64,000 nucleotides of DNA from Pedobacter hiemivivus. Its GTDB lineage: Bacteria; Bacteroidota; Bacteroidia; Sphingobacteriales; Sphingobacteriaceae. The DNA is taken from NCBI RefSeq assembly GCF_004331685.1, contig NZ_SJSM01000002.1, positions 372,001-436,000 of the forward strand. The letters run 5' to 3'. The notes beneath the pieces are model-generated. The model was not told where the DNA came from and searched no databases. It worked only from the letters and a program-made list of their open reading frames with translations. The translations under genes were made by a program, and so were the position numbers. Shown here in pieces: positions 8,794 through 17,891 of the stretch (position 1 is the first letter of the stretch; the number at the start of each line of letters is the position of its first letter).

Positions 8794-10020
8794 ATGATCA
8801 TGAACATAAAAAAATATATCTTGCCTTGTCTGATTGTGCTGATAGCCGGTATCACAGCATGCAAGAAAAATAATGGTTTCAATGCCATTATTTCCGAAGA
8901 TAAAACCAAACCGTTAGCCATTAGCAATATCAAAATAGATAATTTTAATGGCGGAGCGAATATTACTTATGACCTTCCTAATTCTCCAAATATTTTATAC
9001 GTATTGGCTAAATATAAAATCAATGACAATACAGCAAGAGAAACTAAATCCTCTTATTATCAGGATACAGTTGTGGTTGAAGGATTTGCAAAAGAAAAGC
9101 CTTATGAAGTAACCTTATATACGGTTTCAAGGGCAAATGTAATGTCTGATCCTGTAACGGTAACGGTTAATCCTTTAACACCAGTTTATCTTGCGGTAAG
9201 ACCATCAATAAGTTTGTCTCCTGATTTTGGTGGGGTAAGTGTAATCGCAGATAATCCGTTGAAGAAGCAAATTGGCATCGTAGTGATGAGTTACAATAAG
9301 AATACCCAGTCCATGGAGATTGAGGATCAGCATTTTACTAAGGATGCTAAGATTAATTATTCAGTTACGGGTTTTGCTTCTGTTGAACGTCAGTTTGGTG
9401 TATATATTACCGATAAATGGGGCAACATTTCAGATACACTGCAAAAGCCAATTATTCCTTTGTATGAAGAAACAATGGATAAAACTAAGTTCAATCTACT
9501 AAATCTTAGTACGGATAGTCAAATAGCTTATGATTGGTTTACACGTTATCTATGGGATGGAAAATTAGATGGGGACGGCTGGCATACTGCATCTGGAGTA
9601 CCCCTACCATATTCCTGCAGTTTTGGTATTGGCAAAACGTATAAACTGAGTAGATTTGTTGTATACGAAAGAATCGGAGATCGTTACACTTATAAATTTG
9701 GAAATCCAAAGGAATTTTCTTTATGGGGCACAAACTCATCCACTCCGGATAATATTAGGCTGCCCGTAAGGGCTGATGAAGGTGCTGTGATAGGAAACTG
9801 GGTAAATTTAGGGAACTTCCGCTTTCCTGATCCACCATCAGGTAATCTTCCTAGTGCAAGTAACTCCGCAGACGAGGATTTCGTGAAAAAAGGAGTGAGT
9901 TTTAAAGTTCCTTTTACTGCGCCTTCGGTTAAGTATTTAAGAATAGCCGTAGCAACTATATGGGGAAATGAGGCTGCTGCCCATCTTATAGAGGTTACTC
10001 CATATGGAATCCCTGAATAA
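8794..10020 (+). CDS. Surface lipoprotein with DUF4959/DUF5126-like and discoidin-like (DUF5000) domains
   Basis: The reading frame is open from 8770, but the ATGs at 8794 and 8800 give a clean lipoprotein signal (MNIKKYILPCLIVLIAG-ITAC), so one of these is preferred. The lipid Cys is followed by an Fn3-like beta domain (DKTKPLAISNIKIDNFNGGANITYDLP), a second beta domain beginning PLTPVYLAVRPSISLSPDFGG, and a C-terminal discoidin-like jelly roll with WHTASGVPLPYSCSFGIGKTYKLSRFVV and KYLRIAVATIWG. Proteins of this architecture often follow SusCD and are thought to be surface glycan-binding proteins. It shares its C-terminal fold with the next gene. Domain names are recalled from family patterns. 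Confidence 0.8.
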   Translation: MIMNIKKYILPCLIVLIAGITACKKNNGFNAIISEDKTKPLAISNIKIDNFNGGANITYDLPNSPNILYVLAKYKINDNTARETKSSYYQDTVVVEGFAKEKPYEVTLYTVSRANVMSDPVTVTVNPLTPVYLAVRPSISLSPDFGGVSVIADNPLKKQIGIVVMSYNKNTQSMEIEDQHFTKDAKINYSVTGFASVERQFGVYITDKWGNISDTLQKPIIPLYEETMDKTKFNLLNLSTDSQIAYDWFTRYLWDGKLDGDGWHTASGVPLPYSCSFGIGKTYKLSRFVVYERIGDRYTYKFGNPKEFSLWGTNSSTPDNIRLPVRADEGAVIGNWVNLGNFRFPDPPSGNLPSASNSADEDFVKKGVSFKVPFTAPSVKYLRIAVATIWGNEAAAHLIEVTPYGIPE

Positions 10021-10056
10021 AAATATCAATTGAACTAAATATCAAATTATATAAAG

Positions 10057-11271
10057 ATGAAAAATCTTATAATTTTTATTGGTCTTTTTCTGCTCGTTAT
10101 CGCGGCGGGCTGTGAAAAGCAACAAACCGATTTCCGTGACTTTCTTGATGGCCATGAAGTTACCTATACAGGTAGTGCAGGTGAAGTACTCAGCAGGGCT
10201 GGAAATTTAAGGACACAGTTAAAGTGGAAATCGAGCGCTGATCCAAGTATCATAAAGTATGTTATTTATTGGAATAATAAAGTAGATTCTCAGGTTGTAG
10301 CTATTAATGGTAAAACCGATAGCGTTTTTGTGACCATCCCGAACCTTCAGGAATTTGTGTACTCTTTTACCATTTATTCTTATGATGCAAAAGGTAATAA
10401 ATCTGTTCCTAAAGTCGTAAATGGTGTGAAAATTTATGGTCCAATATATAAAGCAGGCTTATTAAACAGAGCATATAATGCAGATGTACCGTATGTGACC
10501 ATGGAAAATGGAAATGTTGAGTTGAATTTTAACAAACCGGACACTGTAAATGTAACTACTAAGGTAAAGTATACGAATACTGCAAACATTATTAAAGAGG
10601 TTGATCTCGCTCCAGCCGACAACATTTTAAAATTGACGGACTATAAACCTGGAACAGAAGTGACCTATAGGTCTTCCTATAAGCCCACAAGTGGAGCTCT
10701 TGATGTTTTTACAACATCAGATTATTCCGTTTTTCCACAGATGTTATTATTTCCATGTGATAAATCATTATTCCGTGAACATCCGCTGCCTAATGATGTG
10801 GGTACATATGAATCTGGTACAAGTGTAAGTAAGCTTTGGGATAGAAGCGTTGGACCACAAGGTTATCCAAATATTTTCCATAGTAATGGAAGCGGTGGTA
10901 TGCCACATACACTTACGTTTGACTTGGGAAAAGTGTATCCCAATCTTGCTCAAGTAGAAGAAACAGGTAGGGATTGCTGCAATAATCCGGATAGTTTTGA
11001 GATATGGGGAATAGCTGACATTACAAACGCAGCTACCACGTTACCGGCAAATAATGGAGGATGGAAAGATGAGTCAATTGCAAAAGGCTGGACTTTATTA
11101 AAAGAAGTAACCAGAACTGACGATGGCAAAAATGCCTACAAAACTAACTTAGTTAGTAACCCTCCTCCAGTTAGGTATATTAGAATTAGAATTAAGCATG
11201 TAACAACGAATGATGGTAACTATAGTAACATGTCTGAAATTACTTTCTGGAATAAGCAAGTGTATAATTAA
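10057..11271 (+). CDS. DUF4998-domain surface lipoprotein with discoidin-like C-terminus
   Basis: The lipobox is VIAAGC (Cys about residue 19), followed by DFRDFLDGHEVTYTGSAGEV and GNLRTQLKWKSSADPSIIKYVIYWNN. This is the characteristic start of DUF4998 proteins: two Fn3-like modules in SusCD-linked lipoproteins. The C-terminal part (about residues 225-400) is a discoidin-like beta sandwich: KLWDRSVG, MPHTLTFDLGKVYPNLAQVEE, SFEIWGIADI, VRYIRIRIKHV. It probably sits on the cell surface next to the SusCD complex and binds glycan; no enzymatic residues are apparent. It follows the related lipoprotein after 36 bp and ends just before the first GH95 gene, so all appear co-transcribed. Confidence 0.82.
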   Translation: MKNLIIFIGLFLLVIAAGCEKQQTDFRDFLDGHEVTYTGSAGEVLSRAGNLRTQLKWKSSADPSIIKYVIYWNNKVDSQVVAINGKTDSVFVTIPNLQEFVYSFTIYSYDAKGNKSVPKVVNGVKIYGPIYKAGLLNRAYNADVPYVTMENGNVELNFNKPDTVNVTTKVKYTNTANIIKEVDLAPADNILKLTDYKPGTEVTYRSSYKPTSGALDVFTTSDYSVFPQMLLFPCDKSLFREHPLPNDVGTYESGTSVSKLWDRSVGPQGYPNIFHSNGSGGMPHTLTFDLGKVYPNLAQVEETGRDCCNNPDSFEIWGIADITNAATTLPANNGGWKDESIAKGWTLLKEVTRTDDGKNAYKTNLVSNPPPVRYIRIRIKHVTTNDGNYSNMSEITFWNKQVYN

Positions 11272-11278
11272 CTACTTG

Positions 11279-13462
11279 ATGATGAATTTTAAAAGAAAGA
11301 CCCTAAAACTATTTTTTGTTCTGTTGTTAACATATAGTTTCTCACAAGCTCAGATAAATAATAACTTAAGAATTTGGGACGACAAGCCAGCTAAAGATTG
11401 GATGACCCAGGCCTATCCGATTGGTAATGGTAAGCTGGGAGCAATGGTTTTTGCTGGAGTAGATGAAGAACACATTCAGTTTAACGAAAGCAGTTTGTGG
11501 ACTGGTGATGAACATGAAACCGGTGCTTACCAGGCCTTTGGTGATCTTTTTATTAAATTTAAAAATATTGACCCAAGTAAAGCAACACAATACAAGCGGG
11601 TTTTAGATTTAAGTAATGCGCTTCATAAAGTAGATTATCAATATGATAATCTACTTTATAGTAGGGAATATTTCTCAAGCTATCCAGATCAGCTTCTTGT
11701 TTTTAATTATACTTCAAAAGCAAAAAATGCGTATTCGATCACAATAAAGCTTAAAGATGCTCATGCCAGTAAAACACAAGGAAATGCAAACCGGCTGACC
11801 GTAAGTGGCGTTTTGGAAAATGGGCTTAAATACGCATCAACCTTACAAATAAAACATGATGGGGGCACCTTAACGATTGATAAAGATGCCGATGGAAATA
11901 GCCAGATACACTTGGAAAATGCGAATGCTTTTACGCTGTTTTTAGCTGCTGCAACTGATTATATCAATCAACGGGCGAAACATTGGAAGGGAGAAAATCC
12001 CGAACAAATTGTAGACAGAAATTTAGTAAACGCAACGGCTAAAAAATATGATGTTTTAAAAAATAACCATGTTAAGGATTATCAGAATTTGTTTAACCGG
12101 GTTGCTTTACAAATTGGAAAGAACAATTCAAAAACGGAAGTTCCCACGGTTCGGCGGATTCTTAACTATAAGAAAGACGAAGATACCGGTTTAGAAAATA
12201 CCTTGTTTCAGTACGGCAGATATTTGCTCATCAGTTCTTCGAGAAAAGGAGGACTGCCCGCTAATTTACAAGGCTTATGGAACAATAGTAACAATCCGCC
12301 ATGGCGTTCAGATTACCATTCAAATATTAATATTCAGATGAATTACTGGCCGGCAGAGCCTGCTAATTTAGCCGAGAGTAATATCCCGTATTTAGATTAT
12401 ATCAATAGCATGCGTGAGGTTAAAAAGGAAAACACGCAAAAGGAGTATCCCGGGGTACGTGGATGGACGGTGAAAACTGAAAATAATATTTTTGGCGGGG
12501 AGAGCTTTTTATGGAATACACCCGGTAGTGCCTGGTATGGACAAGCCCTTTGGGATCATTATGCTTTTAACCAAGATAAGACGTACTTGAAGGAATTTGC
12601 TTATCCTATTTTAAAAGAGATTTCTGAGTTTTGGGACGACCATTTAAAGCGCAGGGCTGATGGTGTAATTGTAGCGCCAAATGGCTGGTCGCCGGAGCAT
12701 GGGCCAAAAGAAGATGGTGTAAGTTACGATCAGCAAATTGTGTACGACTTGTTTACCAATTACATTGAGGCTGCGGATTCTTTAAAAATAGATACTGACT
12801 ATCGCAATCACATCGCAGCCCTTAAGGATCATCTTTTAAAACCTAAGATTGGTAAATGGGGGCAATTACAAGAGTGGGAGGAAGACAAGGACGATCAGAA
12901 TGATAAACACAGGCATGCCTCGCATTTATTTGCATTGCATCCAGGCAGGCAAATTAGCCTAAGCAAAACACCGGAACTAGCGCGGGCGGCAGAAGTAAGT
13001 TTAACTGCCAGGGGCGATGAATCCACGGGTTGGTCCATGGCCTGGAAGATGAATTTTTGGGCTAGGCTGCACGATGGAAACCATGCTTATAAAATCTTAA
13101 AAAACTTTATCACCCTTGTTGGTGGCGATGGAATTGATTACAATCAGGGCGGTGGTATTTATGCAAACCTACTTTGCGCCCACCCACCTTTTCAAATCGA
13201 CGGTAACTTTGGTTATACTGCCGGAGTTGCTGAGATGCTTTTACAAAGTCATGAAGGTTTTATAGAATTTTTGCCCGCGATTCCTGATCAATGGAAGAGT
13301 TATGGGGAGATTAAAGGTTTAAAAGCCAGGGGAAACATTACTGTAAGCTTTAAGTGGGAGAACGGTAAGGTTACCAGCTATAATTTAAGCGGCCCAAAAG
13401 CTTCAACAATGAAAATAAAAGTAAATGGTTCTTTTAAAGACGTGATCGTAAAGAAAAAATAA
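11279..13462 (+). CDS. GH95 family glycoside hydrolase (alpha-L-fucosidase type), first copy
   Basis: This is an exported GH95 enzyme. The first usable start is ATG-ATG at 11279/11282, followed by a signal peptide (TLKLFFVLLLTYSFSQAQ); the frame extends upstream into the previous gene but without a signal sequence. GH95 hallmarks are IGNGKLGAMVFAGV near the N-terminus, LPANLQGLWNN, NINIQMNYWPAEPANL (two Asn matching the catalytic pair of Bifidobacterium AfcA, N421/N423), WSPEHGP (the acid Glu) and FQIDGNFGYTAG (the Asp that assists the base). It has a short loop after SLWTGDEHE where longer GH95 proteins carry about 40 more residues. All expected catalytic residues are present. Activity on alpha-1,2-fucose or alpha-L-galactose is likely; which one cannot be told. 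Confidence 0.93.
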   Translation: MMNFKRKTLKLFFVLLLTYSFSQAQINNNLRIWDDKPAKDWMTQAYPIGNGKLGAMVFAGVDEEHIQFNESSLWTGDEHETGAYQAFGDLFIKFKNIDPSKATQYKRVLDLSNALHKVDYQYDNLLYSREYFSSYPDQLLVFNYTSKAKNAYSITIKLKDAHASKTQGNANRLTVSGVLENGLKYASTLQIKHDGGTLTIDKDADGNSQIHLENANAFTLFLAAATDYINQRAKHWKGENPEQIVDRNLVNATAKKYDVLKNNHVKDYQNLFNRVALQIGKNNSKTEVPTVRRILNYKKDEDTGLENTLFQYGRYLLISSSRKGGLPANLQGLWNNSNNPPWRSDYHSNINIQMNYWPAEPANLAESNIPYLDYINSMREVKKENTQKEYPGVRGWTVKTENNIFGGESFLWNTPGSAWYGQALWDHYAFNQDKTYLKEFAYPILKEISEFWDDHLKRRADGVIVAPNGWSPEHGPKEDGVSYDQQIVYDLFTNYIEAADSLKIDTDYRNHIAALKDHLLKPKIGKWGQLQEWEEDKDDQNDKHRHASHLFALHPGRQISLSKTPELARAAEVSLTARGDESTGWSMAWKMNFWARLHDGNHAYKILKNFITLVGGDGIDYNQGGGIYANLLCAHPPFQIDGNFGYTAGVAEMLLQSHEGFIEFLPAIPDQWKSYGEIKGLKARGNITVSFKWENGKVTSYNLSGPKASTMKIKVNGSFKDVIVKKK

Positions 13463-13464
13463 TA

Positions 13465-15804
13465 ATGACTATTAAACTCTTGAAAAATATTTTTACGCTG
13501 ATTTTAATGCTTTATGCAAACCATATGTTTGCACAACAGAAACTAAGATTATGGTATAATGAACCCGCAAAAATGTGGGAGGAGACACTTCCGTTAGGGA
13601 ATGGAAGTTTGGGGATGACCCCTGATGGAGGTGTATCAAAAGAGAAAATAGTGCTGAATGACATTACCCTGTGGTCCGGTGGGCCACAGGATGCCAACAA
13701 TTATGAAGCTTATAAAAGTTTGCCTAAAATAAGACAGCTCATTCTTGAGGGAAAAAATGAGGAGGCGCAGGATTTGGTAAACAGGGATTTTGTTTGTAAA
13801 GGCCCTGGTTCAGGGGGGGCGCAATGGGGTAAATACCAAACCCTGGGGGCTTTGGAACTTGAATTCAATTATAATGGTATCGGTTCAAACCAACCTGAAG
13901 CAAAACAATATCACCGGGAATTGTCATTGGAACAAGCTATCGCCGTTTGCAGCTTCAATGTAAATGGAGTAAACTATAAAAGGGAATACTTTACCAGTTT
14001 TGACGATGATGTAAGTGTGATCCGGTTAACTGCCGATCGGCCGGGCCAGCTGAATTGCAGAATTATGCTGAACAGACCTGAAAGATATGTGGTAAAAACA
14101 GAAGGCAATGAATTACAGATGTCAGGGCAGCTGGATAATGGGACAGATGGTAAAGGGATGCAGTACCTGGCCAGAGTTAATGCCAAACTAAAAGGTGGAA
14201 CACTGAGCACTGAAAACAATGCGCTGGTTGTTAAAAATGCTACTGAAATTATTATTTATGTTTCCGCGGCAACAGATTTCAAAAATCGCCCCTTTAAAGA
14301 GGAAACAAAACAGGTGTTGGCTGCAGCCATTAAAAAACCATATGAGTTACAGAAAAGTAAACACATTGCAAACTATGGCAAGCTGTTTAAACGGGTTAGC
14401 ATCAACCTCGGCGAAGGAGCATCTGCAAATCTTCCTACCAATATAAGGCTGGAAGGTTTTTATAAAAGTTTTGATAGAGACCCATCTCTTGTTCCACTGT
14501 TTTTTCAGTTCGGTAGGTATTTAAGCATCAGTAGTACCAGGATAGGGTTGCTGCCCCCAAATCTGCAAGGGTTATGGGCCAAAGAAATAAATACGCCTTG
14601 GAACGGGGACTACCATTTGGACGTAAATGTACAGATGAACCACTGGCCAATTGAAGTGGCCAATCTTTCTGAACTGAACCTGCCTTTGGCAGAACTAGTA
14701 AGGGGGTTGGTGAAACCAGGTGAAAGGACAGCGAAAGCCTATTACAATGCAGATGGCTGGATTGCGCATGTGATCACCAATGTTTGGGGTTTTACAGAGC
14801 CAGGAGAAAGTGCTTCCTGGGGAGCTTCCAATGCCGGATCGGGATGGTTGTGTAATAACCTATGGGAACATTATGAGTTTAGTCAGGATTTAAAATACCT
14901 TAAAAGTATCTATCCGATATTGAAGGGCTCTGCGGAATTTTACAAAAGCGCCCAGATCAAAGATCCGAAATCGGGATGGCTGGTTACCTCACCGTCGGTG
15001 TCGCCCGAGAATTCGTTTTATCTTCCCAATGGAAAAACCGCGAGTATTTCTATGGGACCAACTATTGACAACCAGATAGTAAGGGAACTATTCGGAAACG
15101 TGATCAAAGCATCAAAACTGTTAAATACCGATGCTGCATTTAGAGCAGAACTCCAGGAGAAATTAAAATCAGTACCACCTGCTGGGATCATCAGTAAAGA
15201 CGGACGCATTCAGGAATGGCTGGAAGATTACAAAGAAACTGATCTCCAACACAGACATATTTCTCATTTATATGGTTTGTATCCCGCCTCGCAGATCACA
15301 CCAACTGCTACACCAGAACTGGCTACAGCCGCGAAGAGAACGTTGGAGGTTAGGGGCGATGACGGACCAAGCTGGACAATAGCCTACAAGCTATTGTTCT
15401 GGGCAAGACTGCAGGATGGGAACCGTGCCTTTAAATTGTTGAAAGAGATTTTGAAACCAACATTAAGGACGGATATCAATTACGGCGCAGGCGGTGGGGT
15501 GTATCCCAACATGTTGTCGGCAGGTCCGCCTTTCCAGATTGACGGTAATTTTGGTGCTACTGCTGGTATTGCCGAAATGCTTTTGCAAAGCCATGACAGC
15601 TTTATCGAGCTGTTGCCGGCACTACCTGATGCGTGGAAAAGCTATGGAAATATAAAAGGCCTCAAAGCCAGGGGTAATTTTACAGTAGACATGACTTGGA
15701 AGGATGGCAAAATTGTGAACTACCGTATCGCTTCGCCAAAGCCACAAAAAGTAAAAATAAAAGTAAATGGCGAACTAAAAGAAATACTGGCTCAGCGTCT
15801 ATAA
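13465..15804 (+). CDS. GH95 family glycoside hydrolase, second copy with Asn-to-Asp change
   Basis: A 779-residue GH95 paralogue begins 2 bp after the first copy. A signal peptide (LILMLYANHMFAQQ) precedes the catalytic region. The shared C-terminal motif block (FQIDGNFGATAGIAEMLLQS and SYGNIKGLKARGN) is very close to the first copy, but the N-terminal half carries the longer helical insert (about residues 90-150). The acid Glu is in SPSVSPENS and the assisting Asp in QIDGNFG. The catalytic Asn motif reads HLDVNVQMNHWP, so the first of the two Asn seen in the paralogue is Asp here. That suggests a different subfamily and perhaps a different sugar or linkage, for example L-galactose. Confidence 0.92.
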   Translation: MTIKLLKNIFTLILMLYANHMFAQQKLRLWYNEPAKMWEETLPLGNGSLGMTPDGGVSKEKIVLNDITLWSGGPQDANNYEAYKSLPKIRQLILEGKNEEAQDLVNRDFVCKGPGSGGAQWGKYQTLGALELEFNYNGIGSNQPEAKQYHRELSLEQAIAVCSFNVNGVNYKREYFTSFDDDVSVIRLTADRPGQLNCRIMLNRPERYVVKTEGNELQMSGQLDNGTDGKGMQYLARVNAKLKGGTLSTENNALVVKNATEIIIYVSAATDFKNRPFKEETKQVLAAAIKKPYELQKSKHIANYGKLFKRVSINLGEGASANLPTNIRLEGFYKSFDRDPSLVPLFFQFGRYLSISSTRIGLLPPNLQGLWAKEINTPWNGDYHLDVNVQMNHWPIEVANLSELNLPLAELVRGLVKPGERTAKAYYNADGWIAHVITNVWGFTEPGESASWGASNAGSGWLCNNLWEHYEFSQDLKYLKSIYPILKGSAEFYKSAQIKDPKSGWLVTSPSVSPENSFYLPNGKTASISMGPTIDNQIVRELFGNVIKASKLLNTDAAFRAELQEKLKSVPPAGIISKDGRIQEWLEDYKETDLQHRHISHLYGLYPASQITPTATPELATAAKRTLEVRGDDGPSWTIAYKLLFWARLQDGNRAFKLLKEILKPTLRTDINYGAGGGVYPNMLSAGPPFQIDGNFGATAGIAEMLLQSHDSFIELLPALPDAWKSYGNIKGLKARGNFTVDMTWKDGKIVNYRIASPKPQKVKIKVNGELKEILAQRL

Positions 15805-15847
15805 TTGATAAGCAGCCTGCAAAAACACACACAAATGAAACCATAAA

Positions 15848-17863
15848 ATGATAAAAATTAAATTACTTTCATGTCTGTTCTTCCTGGTCTTTTTTCTGAG
15901 CCATGCCAATGCCATTACTTTTAAGTTTGGCAGGTCTGGAAAAATTATTTACGACCTGAAGTCCGGAACTTTTAGTGCCTATCTGAATTCCGACGAGTTT
16001 TTAAAAGACGGATTTTCAACCTTTAAAGAAAATAACAAACTCTACAGCTCAAAGGATTATTTACAGCGGAATTATTCCAGTACTAAGATTTCGGATCAAT
16101 TCGGAAAAGGTGTAAAGCACACTATTGAACTTAAGGGAGCTGGAAGACCTGATATGAAGCAGATATTTTATGCCTATGATCAGTTACCTTATTTTTTATG
16201 TGAAATTGAGATTGCAGGTGCTAGTGTCAGCAGCAATGAAATGATCCCTGTTCAGGGCGGGCTTCCTATTTTGAATGGGATCAAAGAGATCCGAAGTGTA
16301 TTTGTTCCTTTCGATAACGATACCTTTATCAGCTATAACTCGAAACAATTGTCAAAAAATGAGCAGCAGCTCAGCGCAGAGGTTGGTGTAATCTATGACA
16401 ACACTTCATTCAAAGGCGTAATTTCTGGCTCAGTAAATCATCGCGTATGGAAAACTGGCGTCACTACCGGGATTGATACCGGGGGTAACACTTTTATCAA
16501 AGTACAAGCCGGCTTCACGGAAAAAGATATTACAAGGGATGTCATCCCTCATGGGGCTTTAAAAGGTCATATTGTGAAGTCACCTATGATTTTTTATGGC
16601 TTATTTGAGGATTGGAGAATAGGGATGAACGCTTATGCAAAAGCAAACAGAATTGCAGAACCACCGATTGTTTTTAAGTGGAAGCATCCAACCCCTTTGG
16701 GATGGAACAGTTGGGGCGCTATGCAGGAAAAAATTTCCTTTGATAAAATTGTAAAGGTCACCGATTTTTTTGCTGACAGCCTGAAAGCTTTCAGAAGTGA
16801 GGGTACCATTTATATAGATTTAGATTCTTATTGGGACAATATGCTGAAAGGCGGATTGGAAGGTGATTATTCAAAGCTAAAAGAATTTGCGGATTATGTT
16901 AAAAAGCGGGGATTAAAACCTGGCATCTACTGGGCCCCTTTTACCGATTGGGGCTTTAAGTCGGGTGGAGATAGAAGAGCAGAAGGCGGGAATTACAAAT
17001 TTTCTCAACTCTGGACTAAAGTCGGGGCGGGTTACCATGATCTTGATGGGGCGAGGGCACTTGATCCAACGCATCCGGGTACACAACAAAGGATCGCATT
17101 GGTTATTGGAAAGCTAAAAGAATGCGGATATGAAATGATCAAAATCGATTTTCTGGGGCATGCTGCCATAGAATCAGATCATTTTTATGATCCGAAAATC
17201 AGTACGGGAATGCAGGCTTATGAAGTGGGGATGTCCTTTCTGCTCAAACAGCTTGATGATAAAATGCTGGTCTATGCGGCTATTTCTCCAACCATGGCCT
17301 CAGGCAGGTACATCCATATGAGAAGGATCGCGTGTGATGCCTTTAAATCTATAAAAGATACAAAGTATACACTCAACAGCCTTACCTATGGCTGGTGGCA
17401 AACCCATTTGTATGATTATATGGATGCAGATCATGTGGTGCTTGGTGCCGAAAGCATAGGTGCCAATAGAGCTAGGACACTTTCTGCAATTGTTACCGGT
17501 ACTTTTATAGTTGGCGATGATTTTTCAGCGAAAGGGGCTTGGACAGAACGTGCAGCAGAGCTGTTCCAAAATAAGGCTTTGTTAGCTGTAATCAGAGATG
17601 GAAAGTCCTTTATGCCAATTGAAGCAAATAAAGAGGCGTCAGAAATGTTTGTTAAACAATCAGGTAATACGCATTACCTGGCTATTTTCAATTATGGGGA
17701 TAAAGAAAAAAAGTTTGTGGTCAACGCAACTGCCATCGGGTTAAAATCTTTTATCGGGTATCAATTGGAAGATCTTTTTACACATAAATCAAGCGCTCCT
17801 GTTAGCGCCGCCGAATTTGTACTGGCAGCCGGTGACGCGACACTGATTAAAATAACGAAATAA
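15848..17863 (+). CDS. Clan GH-D (GH27/GH36-like) glycoside hydrolase, divergent
   Basis: The exported 671-residue protein has a signal peptide (LLSCLFFLVFFLSHANA). An N-terminal beta-sandwich of about 270 residues is followed by a (beta/alpha)8 barrel typical of alpha-galactosidase clan GH-D: PLGWNSWGAM, TIYIDLDSYWD, KPGIYWAPFTDWG, MIKIDFLGH (candidate nucleophile Asp) and MRRIACDAFKSI (candidate acid/base Asp), and a C-terminal beta domain ending DATLIKITK. It lacks the standard IDDGW and KWDxN signatures of the next gene, so it is a distant branch. Position between GH95 and GH36 genes supports a role in stripping terminal sugar from the same glycan. The sugar removed is uncertain; alpha-galactose is the default guess. 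Confidence 0.75.
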   Translation: MIKIKLLSCLFFLVFFLSHANAITFKFGRSGKIIYDLKSGTFSAYLNSDEFLKDGFSTFKENNKLYSSKDYLQRNYSSTKISDQFGKGVKHTIELKGAGRPDMKQIFYAYDQLPYFLCEIEIAGASVSSNEMIPVQGGLPILNGIKEIRSVFVPFDNDTFISYNSKQLSKNEQQLSAEVGVIYDNTSFKGVISGSVNHRVWKTGVTTGIDTGGNTFIKVQAGFTEKDITRDVIPHGALKGHIVKSPMIFYGLFEDWRIGMNAYAKANRIAEPPIVFKWKHPTPLGWNSWGAMQEKISFDKIVKVTDFFADSLKAFRSEGTIYIDLDSYWDNMLKGGLEGDYSKLKEFADYVKKRGLKPGIYWAPFTDWGFKSGGDRRAEGGNYKFSQLWTKVGAGYHDLDGARALDPTHPGTQQRIALVIGKLKECGYEMIKIDFLGHAAIESDHFYDPKISTGMQAYEVGMSFLLKQLDDKMLVYAAISPTMASGRYIHMRRIACDAFKSIKDTKYTLNSLTYGWWQTHLYDYMDADHVVLGAESIGANRARTLSAIVTGTFIVGDDFSAKGAWTERAAELFQNKALLAVIRDGKSFMPIEANKEASEMFVKQSGNTHYLAIFNYGDKEKKFVVNATAIGLKSFIGYQLEDLFTHKSSAPVSAAEFVLAAGDATLIKITK

Positions 17864-17891
17864 ATTATATAAGCTATAAAACCATTTTATA

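Noticed and set aside
9320-9502. Open frame inside the DUF4959-like gene
   Set aside because: Shadow of the real gene; composition is low-complexity Leu/Ile and no start context.
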